DNA from: Aphidius gifuensis | Lineage: Eukaryota > Arthropoda > Insecta > Hymenoptera > Braconidae | Assembly: GCF_014905175.1 (NCBI RefSeq) | Contig: NC_057789.1 | Coordinates: 29,756,555 to 29,820,554, forward strand | Direction of reading: 5' to 3' | DNA length: 64,000 nt | In this document: piece after piece, positions 34,930 to 50,035 of the stretch | Layout of the letters: each line of letters opens with the position of its first letter | Numbering within the stretch: the first letter of the stretch is position 1 | Translations under genes and position numbers: made by a program | The notes under the pieces: model-generated | Databases searched by the model: none | What the model saw: the letters and a program-made list of their open reading frames with translations, nothing else | What the model was told of the DNA's origin: nothing

Positions 34930-35005
34930 ATCAATTTATCATTACTATGATAACTTTCTCAATTTATTATTGTTTAAAAATTAGACATGCCGGTCATTAA
35001 TTTGT

Positions 35006-35019
35006 GCTACCATAGCAAC
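35006..35019. promoter_or_regulatory. X-box (RFX site) upstream of Spag1
   Basis: GCTACCATAGCAAC fits the RFX X-box consensus (RYYRYY, 1-3 bases, RRNRAC) at every position, with a 2-base spacer. It lies 138 bp before the Spag1 ATG. RFX factors drive ciliary genes from X-boxes at this distance, and Spag1 is a dynein-arm assembly factor. The site is seen; binding is inference. Confidence 0.7.
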
Positions 35020-35156
35020 ATAAACATTGTAGTAAATTGTATTAATAATATGTACTTGAAATACAGCGTTATATAAATTAAATTACCAAGTCATTCTCTT
35101 GAAATAATTCAGTGACAGACAAAGTTGGTATAAATAAATAATAAAAATTATTAAAA

Positions 35157-37924
35157 ATGGTAAATGACGACGTTGATTTAGTCAAAGTGTCTAGACCAAA
35201 TACCAAACGATCGTTACAAGATAAATATGATATTCCAGTCGAGAATTTATCTTACGAGTTTATCAACAATTGCAGCAACACAAAAAAAATTGAAAAAATT
35301 ATTCTCATCCTCCGGTGAGTATTCTAACCAATATATGTCATTTTAATTATTTATCATAGACAAACTAATTTATTTTATTGCTAAATAATTGTTGTAGTTC
35401 TGGTGAAGAAGGCTCATATCCTGATCTTTTAAGACATGCTGAAAATCGATTAAACAAATTAAAGCCAAACAGCATTGTACTACGTGAAGCATTACCAGTT
35501 AGGTTAACAAAAATGTTGGATAACAATGAACGTCAAGAAGTTGATGATGGTATCAATGATTTTATACATAAAATGAAGCTAAAAGAAAATGACATTGAAG
35601 CTGGAAAATTGCTAAATAATAAACAAGAAATTATACAGCCAAATGTTAGAAAAATAATTAATAATAATCATTCAAATATTAACAACAAAACAATGAATAA
35701 TAATAAAAAAAAAATAGGTGTTTGTGATTATGCTGCTTGGGATAAATATGATCCTGATACTGAAGTTGACAGGATTGAATTAAAACAAGAACAGCAAATA
35801 ATTGAAGCTAAAAAAGCACAACAAAAACAGAATTCTAAAAAAATTACAAAACAAGCTGCAATGGATAAATGTGAGTATAAATTATTATTAATAATTAAAC
35901 TTTGTTTGTTAATTTATTGTTTAATTTAAATTAAAACAATTTGTTAAATATCAAATGATGATTTTGATGGAGAATCAATGGTTAACCTTACATTTGTCAG
36001 AAAATAATTTTATCATGTTTGATTTATCAACAACATCAATGATTTTACAGTGGCTGCAACTGGAACTGAATTGACAACTTGGGCTGAACAAGAACGTGAA
36101 AAAGGAAATGATGCTTTTAAAGCTGGTGATTATGAGGAAGCTCTTCATCTATACACAACAAGCCTAATGATTGATTCATCAATAAATGCTTACAATAATC
36201 GTGCAATGACATGTGAGTTGATAAATAGTATTCTCATCTTGATGTAAATATTGATATAATAATTGTTAATTATTTTTCTAGATATAAAACTTAAAAGATT
36301 TACTGAAGCACTTGAAGATTGTAACAAGGTACTTGGTATGGATTACACAAACATCAAGGCACTTCTTCGACGAGCAACAACTTTGGAAAATTTAAACAAC
36401 AAAAAACTGGTATAATATAATTTATTATTAATTATTAAAATTAATTGTACATGTTGTTTATTTTATTATTATAATTTTTAGGCTCTTAATGATTATGAAC
36501 TTGTTTTAAAACTGGAGCCAACAAATAAAGTTGCAATAAATGGTGTCAATAGACTTCGAGTACCATGTGAATCTAAAAAAGTTAGAATGAAAATTGAAGA
36601 TGATGATGATGAATATGAATTACGTAAACGTGAATATGAATTATGGAAACGTTATCAAGAAGAAAAAAATCAAATATGTTTTTGTGAAAAGGCACCAAGT
36701 TCATCAAAATATCCAAGACCACCACCACATAGAAAAGCAAGTTACTGTTATGACATACAATTTAATAAACCATCTAATATTACAAATAATAAGTCAACAA
36801 AAAATAAACTCAATGGTGAAAAATTAAATTCAAATTGTTCAAAAATAAATGATGCTATTGATGTGACTGATGAACAAATGAATTTGCCATTAAATAATAA
36901 TTTTATTAGCAATAAATATTTAGAAAATAATAAAGAGTCATCAGTTGTTATTGAAGAAATAATTGATGATAAACCAGTTGATGAGAAAATTGTTGAATCA
37001 AGTGATAAATCAAATGAGGAAAAAAGTGTTGAACCAATTGATGTATCAATTGAATCAAGTGATAAAAAAATTAATAAACTAGTTGATAAAATATCTGATG
37101 ATAGCAGTAATAAAATAATTGATAATAATATTAATGCTGGCAAAACCATTGATGATGATGATGATGATGGTGATTCAGATGACTTGATAAATATAAATAG
37201 AGCTTTAGAATCACCCAATGAATTTAATCGTGTATGGAATTCATTTGGACCTAGTTCAAATTTAAGTAGACATGCAGAGTTGTTGAGAAAATTAGGAGCT
37301 CACAATTTAGCTAAACATGTTGGATTTGAAATGGGATATTCCATGTTGGTTACCATGATACATTGTATGAAGAAACATTTTTGTCATTCAAATGATGCCA
37401 AGTTGTTGATTGACTATCTAAATGCAATTACCAACGTCAAAAGATTTTCTATTGTTTCTATGTTTATTAATGAAAGTGATAATCAAGGTAAATTTTATTA
37501 ATTTTATTAATTTATTTTATTGCATTAATGGTGAAAGAAATTAATTAGAAATCACAAAATTAATTGAATAAATATTCTTTTTTTATTTTCATTGATCAAA
37601 AATTAGGATGGTGTGTTAATCAAGTACACTAGATGTATATTTTATTTTTTATTCATGTTATTAGTAGATATTAAGACATAAAAATTATATTTTTTTAAAT
37701 TTTAAATTTTTAAATTGCATGATTGTAATGGAAAGATATTTATTAATTTTTAATTTCTATTTTTTTAATCACTCTCGAAATTTAAAACTAATTAATTATT
37801 AATTAAATTTATATTTTCAGCTTTAACAGATATATTTGAATTTTTGAAAAATCATCAAAATCATCTCATCAACCAAGAAGAACTGATTAATTTAAAATCT
37901 AAATATGGACTGAGCACACAATGA
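35157..37924 (+). CDS. Spag1: Spag1, axonemal dynein assembly factor
   Basis: Six exons (35157-35314, 35398-35870, 36051-36212, 36282-36409, 36482-37487, 37821-37924) give 676 residues. The N-terminal part contains the Spag1 motif YAAWDKYDPDTEVDRIE (about 180-197). A TPR block spans about 217-335 (EREKGNDAFKAGDYEEALHLYT, then YNNRAMTYIKLKRFTEALEDC, then ALNDYELVLKLEP), able to bind Hsp70/Hsp90 tails. A long Asp/Asn/Lys/Ser-rich linker follows. The RPAP3_C domain lies at about 553-670 (FNRVWNSFGPSSNLSRHAELLRKLG), which recruits RUVBL1/2 in R2TP-like complexes. Spag1 (DNAAF13) preassembles axonemal dyneins in the cytoplasm, a sperm and sensory-neuron role in insects. Human Spag1 has more TPR clusters than the single one here. 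Confidence 0.93.
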
Positions 37925-39888
37925 TTAATCAGGGATCAAAAAAAATAAAATTAAATAAACAATTATCCATAATTTTATATTAATACTAAGCAATAACGAA
38001 AAAAAAAAAAAAAAAAAGCCTTATTTGTATACTTCGTAATTAATTAAAAACAATTTGTAAAAATTTATTTAAAAAACAAAAAAAAAAAAAAAAAATGTCA
38101 ATGATTTACTTGACATTTGGTAAGCCATGTGTGTTTAAATAAAAAAAAAAAGAAAAGTAAATAAAAACAATGATAAATAAAAAATACACTTGTGTGTAAC
38201 ATTTTTTTTTTATTTATAAATTTATATTCTTTTAGTAAATAAAAACTTTATACATTCAAATAAAAACGCGGGAAAATAAAGCTCCTCATGGACCAATGAA
38301 AATTCATTACAATCAATCGCCATGTTTTTTTAACCCACCCGACGTGATCCCAGAAAAATCAACAAAACCACCCAGCTAATCCGTGATCCCAGTGTTTTTA
38401 TATTAATTTTTTTTTCATTCTCTAATCGTCTACTCCAAGATGTTTACTCAATTTAACAGTGAAATAAAAATCACCGTGGCGCCCATAATATTTTTTTTTT
38501 TAGCGCGATGGGAGCGTTTTTAATCGGCCAATAATAGTCGAAGGTATGTGATTGTGTATCAATAAAAACCTACCCCAAAATATTTTATCAAAAATAATAA
38601 CAAATACAACCTGTAAAAAGTGTTTAAGTAAAAAATAATAATAACAAAAATTTAAAAAAACGGAGCAACACTGGTGAAGAACATTGCGTTCATGTTGAAT
38701 ATTTATTTTTTTCCCCGTGTGTGTTTATAGCCTACAAACCCTGACACATAGCAATGGCGTTTCTCGGCGACCCCCAACATCCAATCGTATATTATCATAA
38801 TAATTTGTATTATCATTTAAGTGTCATAACTGTGATTTTGTGCAACGATAAGCTCAGTTAATCTAAAATTTAATCATTTTTTTTTTTTGTCAAAATTTAA
38901 CAAAAAGAAAAAAAATAATAATACCTATTATTATTATTATTATTATTATAAATAAACAATTGTTATATTAATTATATTTTTGTTATTGTTGTTTTATTAT
39001 TTATGAATAATATTAAAAATGAAGGATTGTTTTTTTTTATTAATTTTATAACACAATAAAAAACGACGCCTGGTTATTATTTTAAGTCGGGAAAGTGCCC
39101 ACGTCGATGGTTCACTTGCCGTTTGTGTTTTGTATGTATGTATTTATATATTTATATATGTATATGCATTTTATATATATACATATATTTTTTTATTATT
39201 TTATTTATTATTATTATTATTTTATTTAGTGTATATAGTTGTAATAATGAAGGTGTATGTGCGGTACGCCCGTGTGTATTTTTTTTTTTTTATTTTTTTT
39301 TCAATTTTTTACACCTAGAACACGCCACCCAACACCGCCACCAAAATTTGCTAATTGTTATTGTTGTTGTTGTTTATTTGAAAATATAGAATATCATTTG
39401 AAATGTCATTTTTGTAAAATGAAAATAGCTTTTAATTTTTATTGATAATAATTTAAAGGTATTTTTTAATTTAAAAAATATATTTTTTGATAAAACACAC
39501 ACAAATACAATTGGACAATTTTTAGCAGCATCAGTTGAAGCAACTTCCTGGAGTTCCACGCCCCCAATTTTTATAATAATTAATTATTTATTTATTTCGA
39601 TGAAAATATTGTAAATATTTTGGTCGTTTGACAGATTGAGATTTTATGAAAGAAAACATATTTTAAAATGTCAAAAACAATAAAAAAAAATATTGTGAAA
39701 GGGAAAAAAATAAATAAGTTTTAAAAAACGTTTGATGAATGGTGATTAGAAATAACAATAGTTGAAATTTATCAAGTGAATTGTGTATAAAGTGAAATAA
39801 AATACAAAAAAAAAAAAAAAAAATAATAGGATATTTTGTTTTTTTTTTTTTAGAATAATAGATATTAAGAAATACACACTGGGTTGCC
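37925..39888. other. Spag1 3' end and KMT2C/D promoter and 5' UTR
   Basis: The Spag1 3' UTR ends near 38190. A less AT-rich patch at 38260-38560 with CCAAT-like GACCAATGAA, GCGGGAAAA (E2F-like) and GGCCAATAA is the likely KMT2 promoter. A GTATGT donor-like site follows at about 38543. A poly-T tract ending in TAG at 39852-39853 looks like the acceptor of a 5' UTR intron just before the ATG at 39889. No coding frame between. Confidence 0.5.
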
Positions 39889-42800
39889 ATGGATGATGAA
39901 GAGCGCCTTGAGGGTGAAGAAGATATGGAGCTTGATGATGCATCTGATGGTGTTGGTGGTGGTGATGATGATGATGAGGAAGCAACAGGCATTCCTGTAT
40001 CACCAGCAAATTCAGATCAATTTTTAGGTGTACCTGTTAATTCATCAGGTAATGGTAAGAATTAAATAAATAAATAAATAAATAATAGGTATAACTACAA
40101 TATAGATGATATGATAAAACAAAAATATATTTTATGTCAACAGTTACCCCGGATGATGTATTTAATGATCCTTTACGTTATCAAAAATTTCCACTACCAG
40201 GTGGTAAACCATTAAATATAAGACGTGGTCCTGGTAGACCAAGAAAAGAAAGACCACCAGGTATTAGTAGAGGTGGTGGTGGTATTGGTGTTGTTAGTGG
40301 TGTTAATAGAAGAAGTTTTCGTGGTTCAACAAGAGGTAAAGGATTAGGTTATGGACGTGGTGCACCACGTCGTACTAAAAGTAAAGATGATGATACACAT
40401 TCAGAATCACAAAGTCCATTAAGAATAATTGATGATACAAGTATTGATGGTGGTGAATCATCATCAATTGATAGATCAATGCCAGCACCAGAAGAACCAC
40501 CATATTTTCCAGAACAATGGCCAGGAAAAGTATGTGGTTTTTGTAATCTTGGTGAAAGAAGTCAATTAGGACAAGGTGAATTATTACGTTTAACATGTCC
40601 AGATGGTTTTACACCAGAAAAAACAATAATACGTGATGATAGTGGTGATATATTAATGTTAGATATGACATCTAGTGGTGATAAAAGTCCACGTGGTAGT
40701 ATTATTGGTCCTGGTGCTGTAACATGTAGAAGACAAAAAAGTTTGGCAAAATGTAGAAATTCTAGTCAAACAAGTTTTACTGAACCAATTGAAGAATTAA
40801 CAATTGTTGGTTATTCTGAAGAGCCAGATATTGGACAATTATTTGAATTAAATGGACATTATTATATACATCAATCATGTGGTATATGGTCATCAAATAA
40901 TAATGAATTAATAAGTGATAATATTAGTCGTGCATTAATAAATGCATCATCACGTCGTTGTGCATATTGTCAACATTATGGTGCAAGTATATCATGTAAA
41001 GTATCGTCATGTAATCGTTATTATCATCTTCCATGTGCAGCAGCATCATCATGTTTTCAAGATATTAAAACATTAACATTATATTGTAATCAACATTTAG
41101 GACAAGTACCATTATTACATAATGATAATGATATTGTATGTGAAATATGTAATGGTATGGGTGATGTTGGTAATCTTGTTATGTGTTCAGTATGTGGACA
41201 ACATTATCATGGTAGTTGTGTTGGTTTATCATTATTACCAGGTGTACGTGCTGGTTGGCAATGTCAATTATGTCGTTATTGTCAAATATGTCATCAATCA
41301 GTTGATCCAACAAAAGTTATGCTTTGTGAACAATGTGATAAAACATATCATCCAAGTTGTTTACGTCCAATTGTAACATCAATACCAAAATATGGATGGA
41401 AATGTAAATGTTGTCGTATATGTACTGATTGTGGTTCACGTACACCTGGTGCTGGTTTTTCATCACGTTGGCATTCACATTATACTGTATGTGATTCATG
41501 TTATCAACAAAGAAATAAAGGCTATTCATGTCCATTATGTCGTAGAGCATATCGTGCTGCAGCATATCGTGAAATGGTTAGATGTATATCATGTAAAAAA
41601 TTTGTACATGGTACATGTGATCCAGATGCTGATCCAATAACTTATCAACAAAGAAAAGAAGCCAAGCCAGATTATGAATATACATGTTCATATTGTAAAA
41701 ATCAAGCAATTGTTAAAAGAAAAGATAGTATTGATGATTATTATAGTGGTGTTAATAATATGATTGTTGGTAATATTAATAGTAATTATAGTGGTGGTGT
41801 TGGTGGGGGTGGTGATTCAAGTTTAACAGCATCACAAGAAAGTTTATATGGTGATGGTGATTCATCAGAATTTGATTATCCAAATGATGATCCATTATAT
41901 TCAATTGGTCTTGGTAAAGGTAAACCATTTGCTGCATCAAAAATTGCAAAAAAACGTCTTGTCAGTGGTAGTGGTGTAGGTGGTGGTAGTGTTGTTGTTG
42001 TTAGTGGTATTGGTGGTATTGGTGGTATTAGCGGTAATATTAATAATAGTGGTGGTGGTGGTGGTGCTATTGGTGGCAATAATAATAATTGTATTAATAA
42101 TAGTATTACTGCTATTAGTGTTGGTGTTGGTAGACCAAAAGGTATGGGTAAAGTTGCTTATCAAAAAAAACAAAAAATAAATGATTATGGTAGAAAAAGA
42201 GGACCAAAATCAAAAATGCGTGGTGTATTTGGTGTACCTGGTGTTGGTTTACAACGTCCAATATCAGATTCATATTCAAAAGAAGATGAACCAGGTATTG
42301 AAAATCGTTTAGTATTATGTTCATCAAAAGATAAATTTGTATTAACACAAGATATATGTGTTATGTGTGGTGCAATTGGTACTGATCAAGAGGGTTGTTT
42401 AATAGCATGTGCACAATGTGGACAATGTTATCATCCATATTGTGCAAATGTTAAAGTTACTAAAATAATATTACAAAAAGGATGGCGTTGTTTAGATTGT
42501 ACAGTATGTGAAGGTTGTGGTGAACGTAATGATGAATCACGTTTAATATTATGTGATGATTGTGATATTAGTTATCATATTTATTGTATGGATCCACCAT
42601 TAGATTTAGTACCACATGGTACATGGAAATGTAAATGGTGTGCACAGTGTCATACATGTGGTTCAAATGATCCTGGTTTTAATAGTTTTTGGCAAAAAAA
42701 TTTTACACAATGTGGTCCATGTGCATCACATTCATCATGTCCATCATGTCAAGAACCATATAATGAAGGTGATTTAATAATTCAATGTATACAATGTGAA

Positions 42801-45800
42801 AGATGGCTACATTGTTCATGTGATCATATTAAAAATGAAATTGATGCTGAAAAATGTGCTGAAGAAGGATATAATTGTGTATTATGTCGTCCAAGAGATG
42901 TTTTACCACCACATATTGCATCAACAATACCAAAATTACAACAAATTACAAAATATATTAAAACATCATCATCATCACCACCATTATCATTATTACCACC
43001 ACCATTATTAGCAATAACATCACAAAATCATCATCATCATCATCAACATCAACAACAATTATTATTAACAGCAACAACATCAATAACAACCACTACAACA
43101 ACAACAACATTATTATCATCATCATCAGCAACATTAACAACAGCAGCAACAACAACAACAATTATTAATAAATCACCAGATTTAACAACTTTTAAACAAT
43201 CAACACAACAGCAACAACAACAGCAATATTTAGTTGATGGTGTTTATTTATCTGAAACTGGTATGCATCATATTAAAGCATTAACATTTGAACAACAACA
43301 AACACGTAAAAAAAGACGTAAAATATTACCAGTTATTGATAAAGATGCTGATATTATGGCAACAATTGAATCTGTTATTGCTGGTGGTAGTTTAGATAAT
43401 TCATTTGATGATACAAATAATATAATTGATATTAAAGATGAACCTGGTGAAGTTTATAAAGAGGGTACAGTATGGTCATCACGTGGTGATCAACCACCAC
43501 CAGAAGGTTTTAGTATATATACAACTGAACATGGTATACAAATATTACGTAGAAAACGTCAAAGAAATTTACAAAAAACTGGTATTGGTGGTTTTTATGT
43601 TAAACAAAGAGGCACTAAAAAAGATATTAAAGATGAAGATTGTAATGAAGTTGTTGATAAACAACAAACACAATTACAATTACAATTACAATCTCAATCT
43701 CAGCAGCAACAACAACAGCAACAACAGCTGCAACAACAACAACAAATACAAGATGATAATAATAAACAACAAACAAGTACAATGATGATGATAATAAATG
43801 ATGAAAAATCACGTAAAAATAAAGGGACCAGAAAAAAAACAACAAAGATAACTGATCATATGCCACCATATATTAGAGAAGCATTTTTTGGTATTGAATT
43901 ATTAGATGGAACAATAAATAAAGATAATTTATCTGATAGTGATACTGATAATGAATTTGATTCAAATGAAAATAGTACAACAATACAATTAACACAAGAA
44001 GAAATTGATGCAATTGAACAAGTTAAAATAAAACAAGATATGGAAGCAGCAGCAGCAGCAGCAGCAGCATCAGCAACAGCAACAACAACAACAATAAATG
44101 CTGTTGATAGTAATAATATTATTAAAAATCAATATGATAATCAAAGATTAATAAATGATGATAAAAAATTAATAATAAATAGTAATAATAGTAATAATAA
44201 TAATATAAATAGTAATATAAATCATCAAATAAATATAATTAAAAAAGAAGAAATTATTGATAATGATGGTGAGGCAAGTGATAGTGAAGTACTTGGTGAT
44301 ATATTACCAATGTCAACTGAATTACTTGATAGTGATTTAGTTAATACAATTATGAATGAAACAGATGATAATTTAGTTGATGTTAAAACAAATAATGTAC
44401 TTGATTGTGATTTAAATACAAATGTACAACAAACAAGTAGAGATGAATTAACAGATATATTAAGTCCACATTTTAATTTAGAATCAATGGTACGTGATAC
44501 AACTGGTTTACCAAATATGGATTGTAAAGATGTTGAAGAAATATTTAAAGGTGTACTTACTGATGAATCACAAGAGTCACAAGAATCATCAGTATATACT
44601 ATTCAACAACAATCACAAATTCAACAACAACAACATCATCAACAACAACAGCAACAGCAACAGCAGCAGCAACAGCCAACTACTTCGGCTCCATTATTAT
44701 CACCATCAACAAATTTACAAACTGGTATGACTATTGGTGGTAGACCAAATCAAATACCACCTGGTACACTACCATCTGTTGGACAATCAAATTTAAATTC
44801 ACCAATGAGTTTTCCACCACCATCACCATATCATTCTGAATACAGTAATAGTCCACAATTTAGTCCAGCATTTTCTGAACCAGCAAGTCCGTGGGTTAAT
44901 ACTGATGAAGAAGGCTCTATCAATAATAACAGCAATAACAACGGTAAAAAAAATCTTCAAAAAATGGAATCTGATGAGTTACTTGGTAATGGTGCAACAA
45001 TGGCAGCTATTTTATATTCAAATTTAAATCATCCTGAATGGAAAATTGAATATCCAAGTAATTTTCTTTATTTATTTATCAGTTGATTATTATTATTTAT
45101 TAATTTTCGTTTATTTTGATTTGTTTAGTATGGTCAGAAAGATATAAATTACTCTCGAAACGTTGGCGCTCATTACCGAGAGATGTCAAAAATCCATTTG
45201 TATTACAAGCCAGAGATAATCGTGCTGCGGTTCGCGTTAAAAAAACACAACAAGTAAGTCAATTTTTAATTTATCAAATGAAAAAAAAACATAGCTCTGC
45301 TACGACCAACACAAAAAAAAAAAAAAAATTCGAAATGTTTTTTTTACTTTTATATTCATTATCAATATATACCTATATATATTTTTTTTAAAAATTTAAC
45401 ACATTTTTTGAATCTTGCCATCACTCATAACAAGAATTTTCTTGTGCTAACAAAAAAAAAAAAAAAAAAGATCAAACTAACAGCTCGTTTTTTTTATCCA
45501 TAAATTTACAAATACACGGTTTTTTTTTTAATCATATTTTTTTTTCTTAATTTTTTTGTGTTTCATTGTGTTGCGTCTAGCATTTAAAAAAAAAAAAATC
45601 ACACAGAGTGTATATCCTTCTAAATATTAAAAAAATAATTAAGCCAATTATGACATGTTGTTTAATTAAAACGACATTGAAAATTAAAAAAATATATTAA
45701 TTAAATAGAATGATATACACTCAAACGTGACGATGATTGTTTTTTTTTTCCCTGATTAATAAAATGTGTTTGAAAACCCCTAGAAAAAATTAATTAATTA

Positions 45801-48800
45801 ATTAATTAATTCACATATCAATCACTTCCCTCTGTGCTCCTAAAAACCCTTTCTTGTAAAGAAAAAAAAAATATATATATCTAAAAAAAATCCAGAGGGA
45901 CATGGGAAATAATTTAAAAAAAAAAAAAAAACAATCTTATCTTGAGTATAAACCAAATGTATATATATAAAAAAAAACAAATATCAAATGTAAAATATTC
46001 GAACGTGTGGCACCCATTGAACCGACAGATACCCAAGGACTTACCGAGTGCAACACAAGTAACAGCACCAAGTGTACCCATCACCACAACACAACCCGTA
46101 TCATCCCAACAACAACAACAACAACAACAACCTGGTCAAGTAGTATCTCAAAAGTCATTGGGTATTTTATCGTCAACTAGTCTCCATGATAATTTATCAG
46201 CTTCAATAAATTCATCAAGTTCATCAGTCATGCAAGGAATTATTGGAGTTGGTGTATCAACAACAACATCAACATTATCAAATAATAACAATAATAATAT
46301 TATTGGATCATCAGTGTCATCATTAGCAACAACAACAGCAACAGCAGCAACAACAACAACATCATCATCATTGTCATCACAATTACCGGAGGTGTGTGCG
46401 GTGCAGGGATCAGCGAGGCAGCTAACAACAAAATCCCCAAGTCCTTCTCCAACCTCAACCACTAGTTCATCATCCCCATCACCACGACCTAGTTCAGCTA
46501 ATAATAATAATACATCAATTAATTTTATAAATATTGTTTCAAATGAAACAATAAATAATAATTCCAATAATCAAAGTAGTAATTTATTGATAAATAAATT
46601 AACACAGTTACCAGTCACCACTTGTCAATTAAGCACAAATACAACATTTACAAATACAATTAATAAAATTGATAATGATAATAATAATAGTCAACAACAA
46701 CAACAATTAAATCAAAATCAATTGCAACAATCACAACAACAATTACGTGATGTACAAAATCGTATTTTAAATGTATCAAATCATATCACAATTAGTACAA
46801 ATACAGCAACAATTGTTGTTAATAATAATAATAGTAATAATAGTAATAATAGTAACAATAATAGTAATAATAATGTTAATCAAAATATAACATCACCATC
46901 ATCAACAACAACAACAACAACATTATTATCAAATAGTAATAGTAATAATGCTTCATCAATATTGGTGGCTGGTACTGTGCGTCAATTGTCCTCAGTAGAT
47001 CATCAAATTAGAGTATTGACACCCTCGGAAATTATGCGCACCCTTCCTTCCCTCAGCCAGGAGCACTACGATCCGTCACCCACTGCAATTATTCACACTG
47101 TACCTGTACAGAACCCGGCTATGGTGAGCCACTTATAAAAAAAAAAAAAAAAAAAAACTGATGTGCCTCTAGTGTCTTGTTTACGACGTTCTTCAATTTA
47201 TTTATTTATTTTTTTTTTCTATTTTTTATATTTTATTTTTATTCATCGGGGTAGATAATTTTAGTGTATTTAATTTTTATTTTTATCAACGGATTATTCA
47301 AGTTAGTTTTTTTATTTTTTTTGTAGATTTTTTGTTGAATTTATTCAGAGGCTATATCAATTGATGATTTAAAAGAAAATTATTTTTTTTGGATGAAGAA
47401 ATTTTATTTAAATATTTTTTCAATGAAATTTACGTGATTTTTATATTTTTTTATTATTTTTTATGTGAATGATCGTGTTTTTTTGTCGTGCGATCCGATG
47501 TGGCATGAAGAAACCCCGGTAGATAAATCATTTCTAAATCCTTGCACCAAAAAACAGAACAAAAAAGAAATCCTATCAATTCCTTTGGCCTCCTGAATTA
47601 CTAATAATATTTTTGCTTATTTATTATTTTCTATTTGTTATTTGGGTGATTGTAGAAATTTATGTCATGTTAATTCAATTAGATAAATTATTTGTGCTTT
47701 AATTAGATGCTTAACTAGAGCATCCCTATCTGTTTTTCTTTTTTTTCTTTCTAAATCATTTTCATTCATTTCGATTCATAAATTTCGTCAAGGGTTTTAA
47801 TGGTCAACTGAATTTTTTTTTTTTTTTTTATATTATCTTTAAATGAATTGCACGTTTTTTTAATTTATATTTTTTCTTTCAAAAAGTAGATAATCTCAAT
47901 GATTTTTATTTGATTTAATTTATTTTTTTTCTAAATGAAAAATATTAATTAATTTTATGATTTTATTTTTTAGTAATATTATTTACATAAGTGTTTTTCT
48001 AGATGGTGGCTGGTTACTTTCTGTCGTTTTAATATTTTGCACAATGATGAAAATGAAAATGAAAAAAAAAAATATATCGCTAATTATCAATCAGAAAATA
48101 TTCGTTTGTTTGATTTAATTGAATTAATAATTTCTATTGTGAATGTATCGGTTTTGGCGTAACTACTTTTTTTTGGCTGTTTATTTTAAGATATAAAATT
48201 GTTGTCAATCATAATTAAAATGATATGACAACTGTATTATTTTCTGTGATATAATTTTAAATTATTATTTACATAGGAGCAAGAGAGAGTGTCAAATCGT
48301 GATCGTACAAATCGTGAAGCTGAACAAGAACGTCAATGGAAACAAATGCAAGTTCTGAGACAGCAACAACAACAAATACAACAACAAGTTATTCATGATC
48401 AAAGAGTCCATGGTACGTATGGTAAGTTTTATTTAATTAGATGTTGATATGATTGTTTTTTAAATCTTTAAATATACTTTAATATTTAATTTTTTTTTTT
48501 TTCTCCTCCATCAGCAATGGCACGTGTACATAGACAAATAAGTGAAGATGGTAATCAAATAAATTCAGATAATAATGTTGGACTTACAACTCAACTACAA
48601 GTAACAACATCACAGGTATAAAAAAAAAAAAAATATATATATAATTGTATTTTTAAAATAAAAAATGTAAATTATAATAAAAAAAAAAATTATAATTAAT
48701 TTTAGGATGGTAGTTCACTTGTACCAATGGCATCACCATCACCAGGTTCACGTGGTACATTTATACCACCACCAATAAAAGTAAATCGTATAAATGCACC

Positions 48801-49509
48801 ACAAAGTCCATTACAAACAATACCAAGATTACCAGTTAATCAATCATGTGTAAGTGTTAATCGTCCAGCTGGTAATGTTGTACGTCCAGGATTATCAGGA
48901 ACATTTTCACAACCACCATCTCCATTTTCACCACAAGCACCACAATCACCACATGATTATCCACAATCACCAGCATCACAAGAACATTATCAACAACAAC
49001 AACAACAACAGCAACAACAACGTTTTGATAATTCTGATGTTACATTTAATACTGGAAATCAAACACCAAGACCAATAATACAAGGTACAACATCATATAC
49101 AACATCAACGAATGATGTATTTACACAACCACCTGGTACACCACGTCCAATATTTAATCCACCAACACCACGTACCTCAACTCATGTTTATGCTCCTTCG
49201 CGTATACCTGATCCTTACAGCAATCAACCTTCCACACCTGTGCCAGCACCAAATTATTCCTCACCACGTACTGAACTACGTCAAGATACACAACAACAAC
49301 AACAACAGCAACAGCAGCAACAACAACAGCAACCAGTTGAAGTGTTTAATCAACAGCCAGAGGTTAATAGGCAACTCAGGGATCTTCTTCAAAGACAACA
49401 ATATAATAAAAAAATGGAAACACTGCCGGGTAATTGGAACCAAGAGGGACAAACATCTGTTGACGCTGTTCAACATGGACAATTTGATCCTAATAATGTA
49501 CAAATAACA

Positions 49510-49541
<32 letters not shown>

Positions 49542-50004
49542 ACCAGCTGTTAGTACAGTTGAGGGTACTTTTAGACAACCTTTGCCACCTGGTATAAGAG
49601 CAAGGATGCCACTACCTGCTGGTATTTTTGTTAGAAATACATCGGGTAAATTTTAGCAATAATTTTATACATTTATCTCATCTAATTCTTAAGATTAACG
49701 TTAATATTTGTTTTTGTTTTTTTATTCAGGCAATGCTGAAGCAAGACTTCAAAATATTGATCCACGTGCAAGATTACTACTCCACCGTACACAATCTGGT
49801 ATTTCTCAGCAACATTTTCAATTACAACCACAATTATCACCTCAACAACAACTTCAACAAGTCCAACAAGTCCTGCAACAGCAAAGACTGGCAAATCCTA
49901 GAATTGCTGAACAATATGAGCTTCTTCAACAAGCTCAGCCTCAACAACAGCAACAGCAACAATTTTCACAACAACAACAGCAACAACAGCAGCAGCAACA
50001 ACAA

Positions 50005-50035
<31 letters not shown>

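Noticed and set aside
36748..37218. 156-codon Ser-rich frame antisense to Spag1
   Set aside because: Mirror of the Asp/Asn/Lys-rich linker codons.
45260..46028. Coding use of the frame leading into KMT2 exon 4
   Set aside because: The frame upstream of 46029 is low-complexity with poly-A and TATATA; the CAG acceptor at 46028 keeps phase 0 with exon 3.
46148..46567. 139-codon acidic frame antisense to KMT2 exon 4
   Set aside because: Antisense image of Ser/Thr/Asn trinucleotide runs, as are the many poly-Val and poly-Leu frames opposite exon 11.
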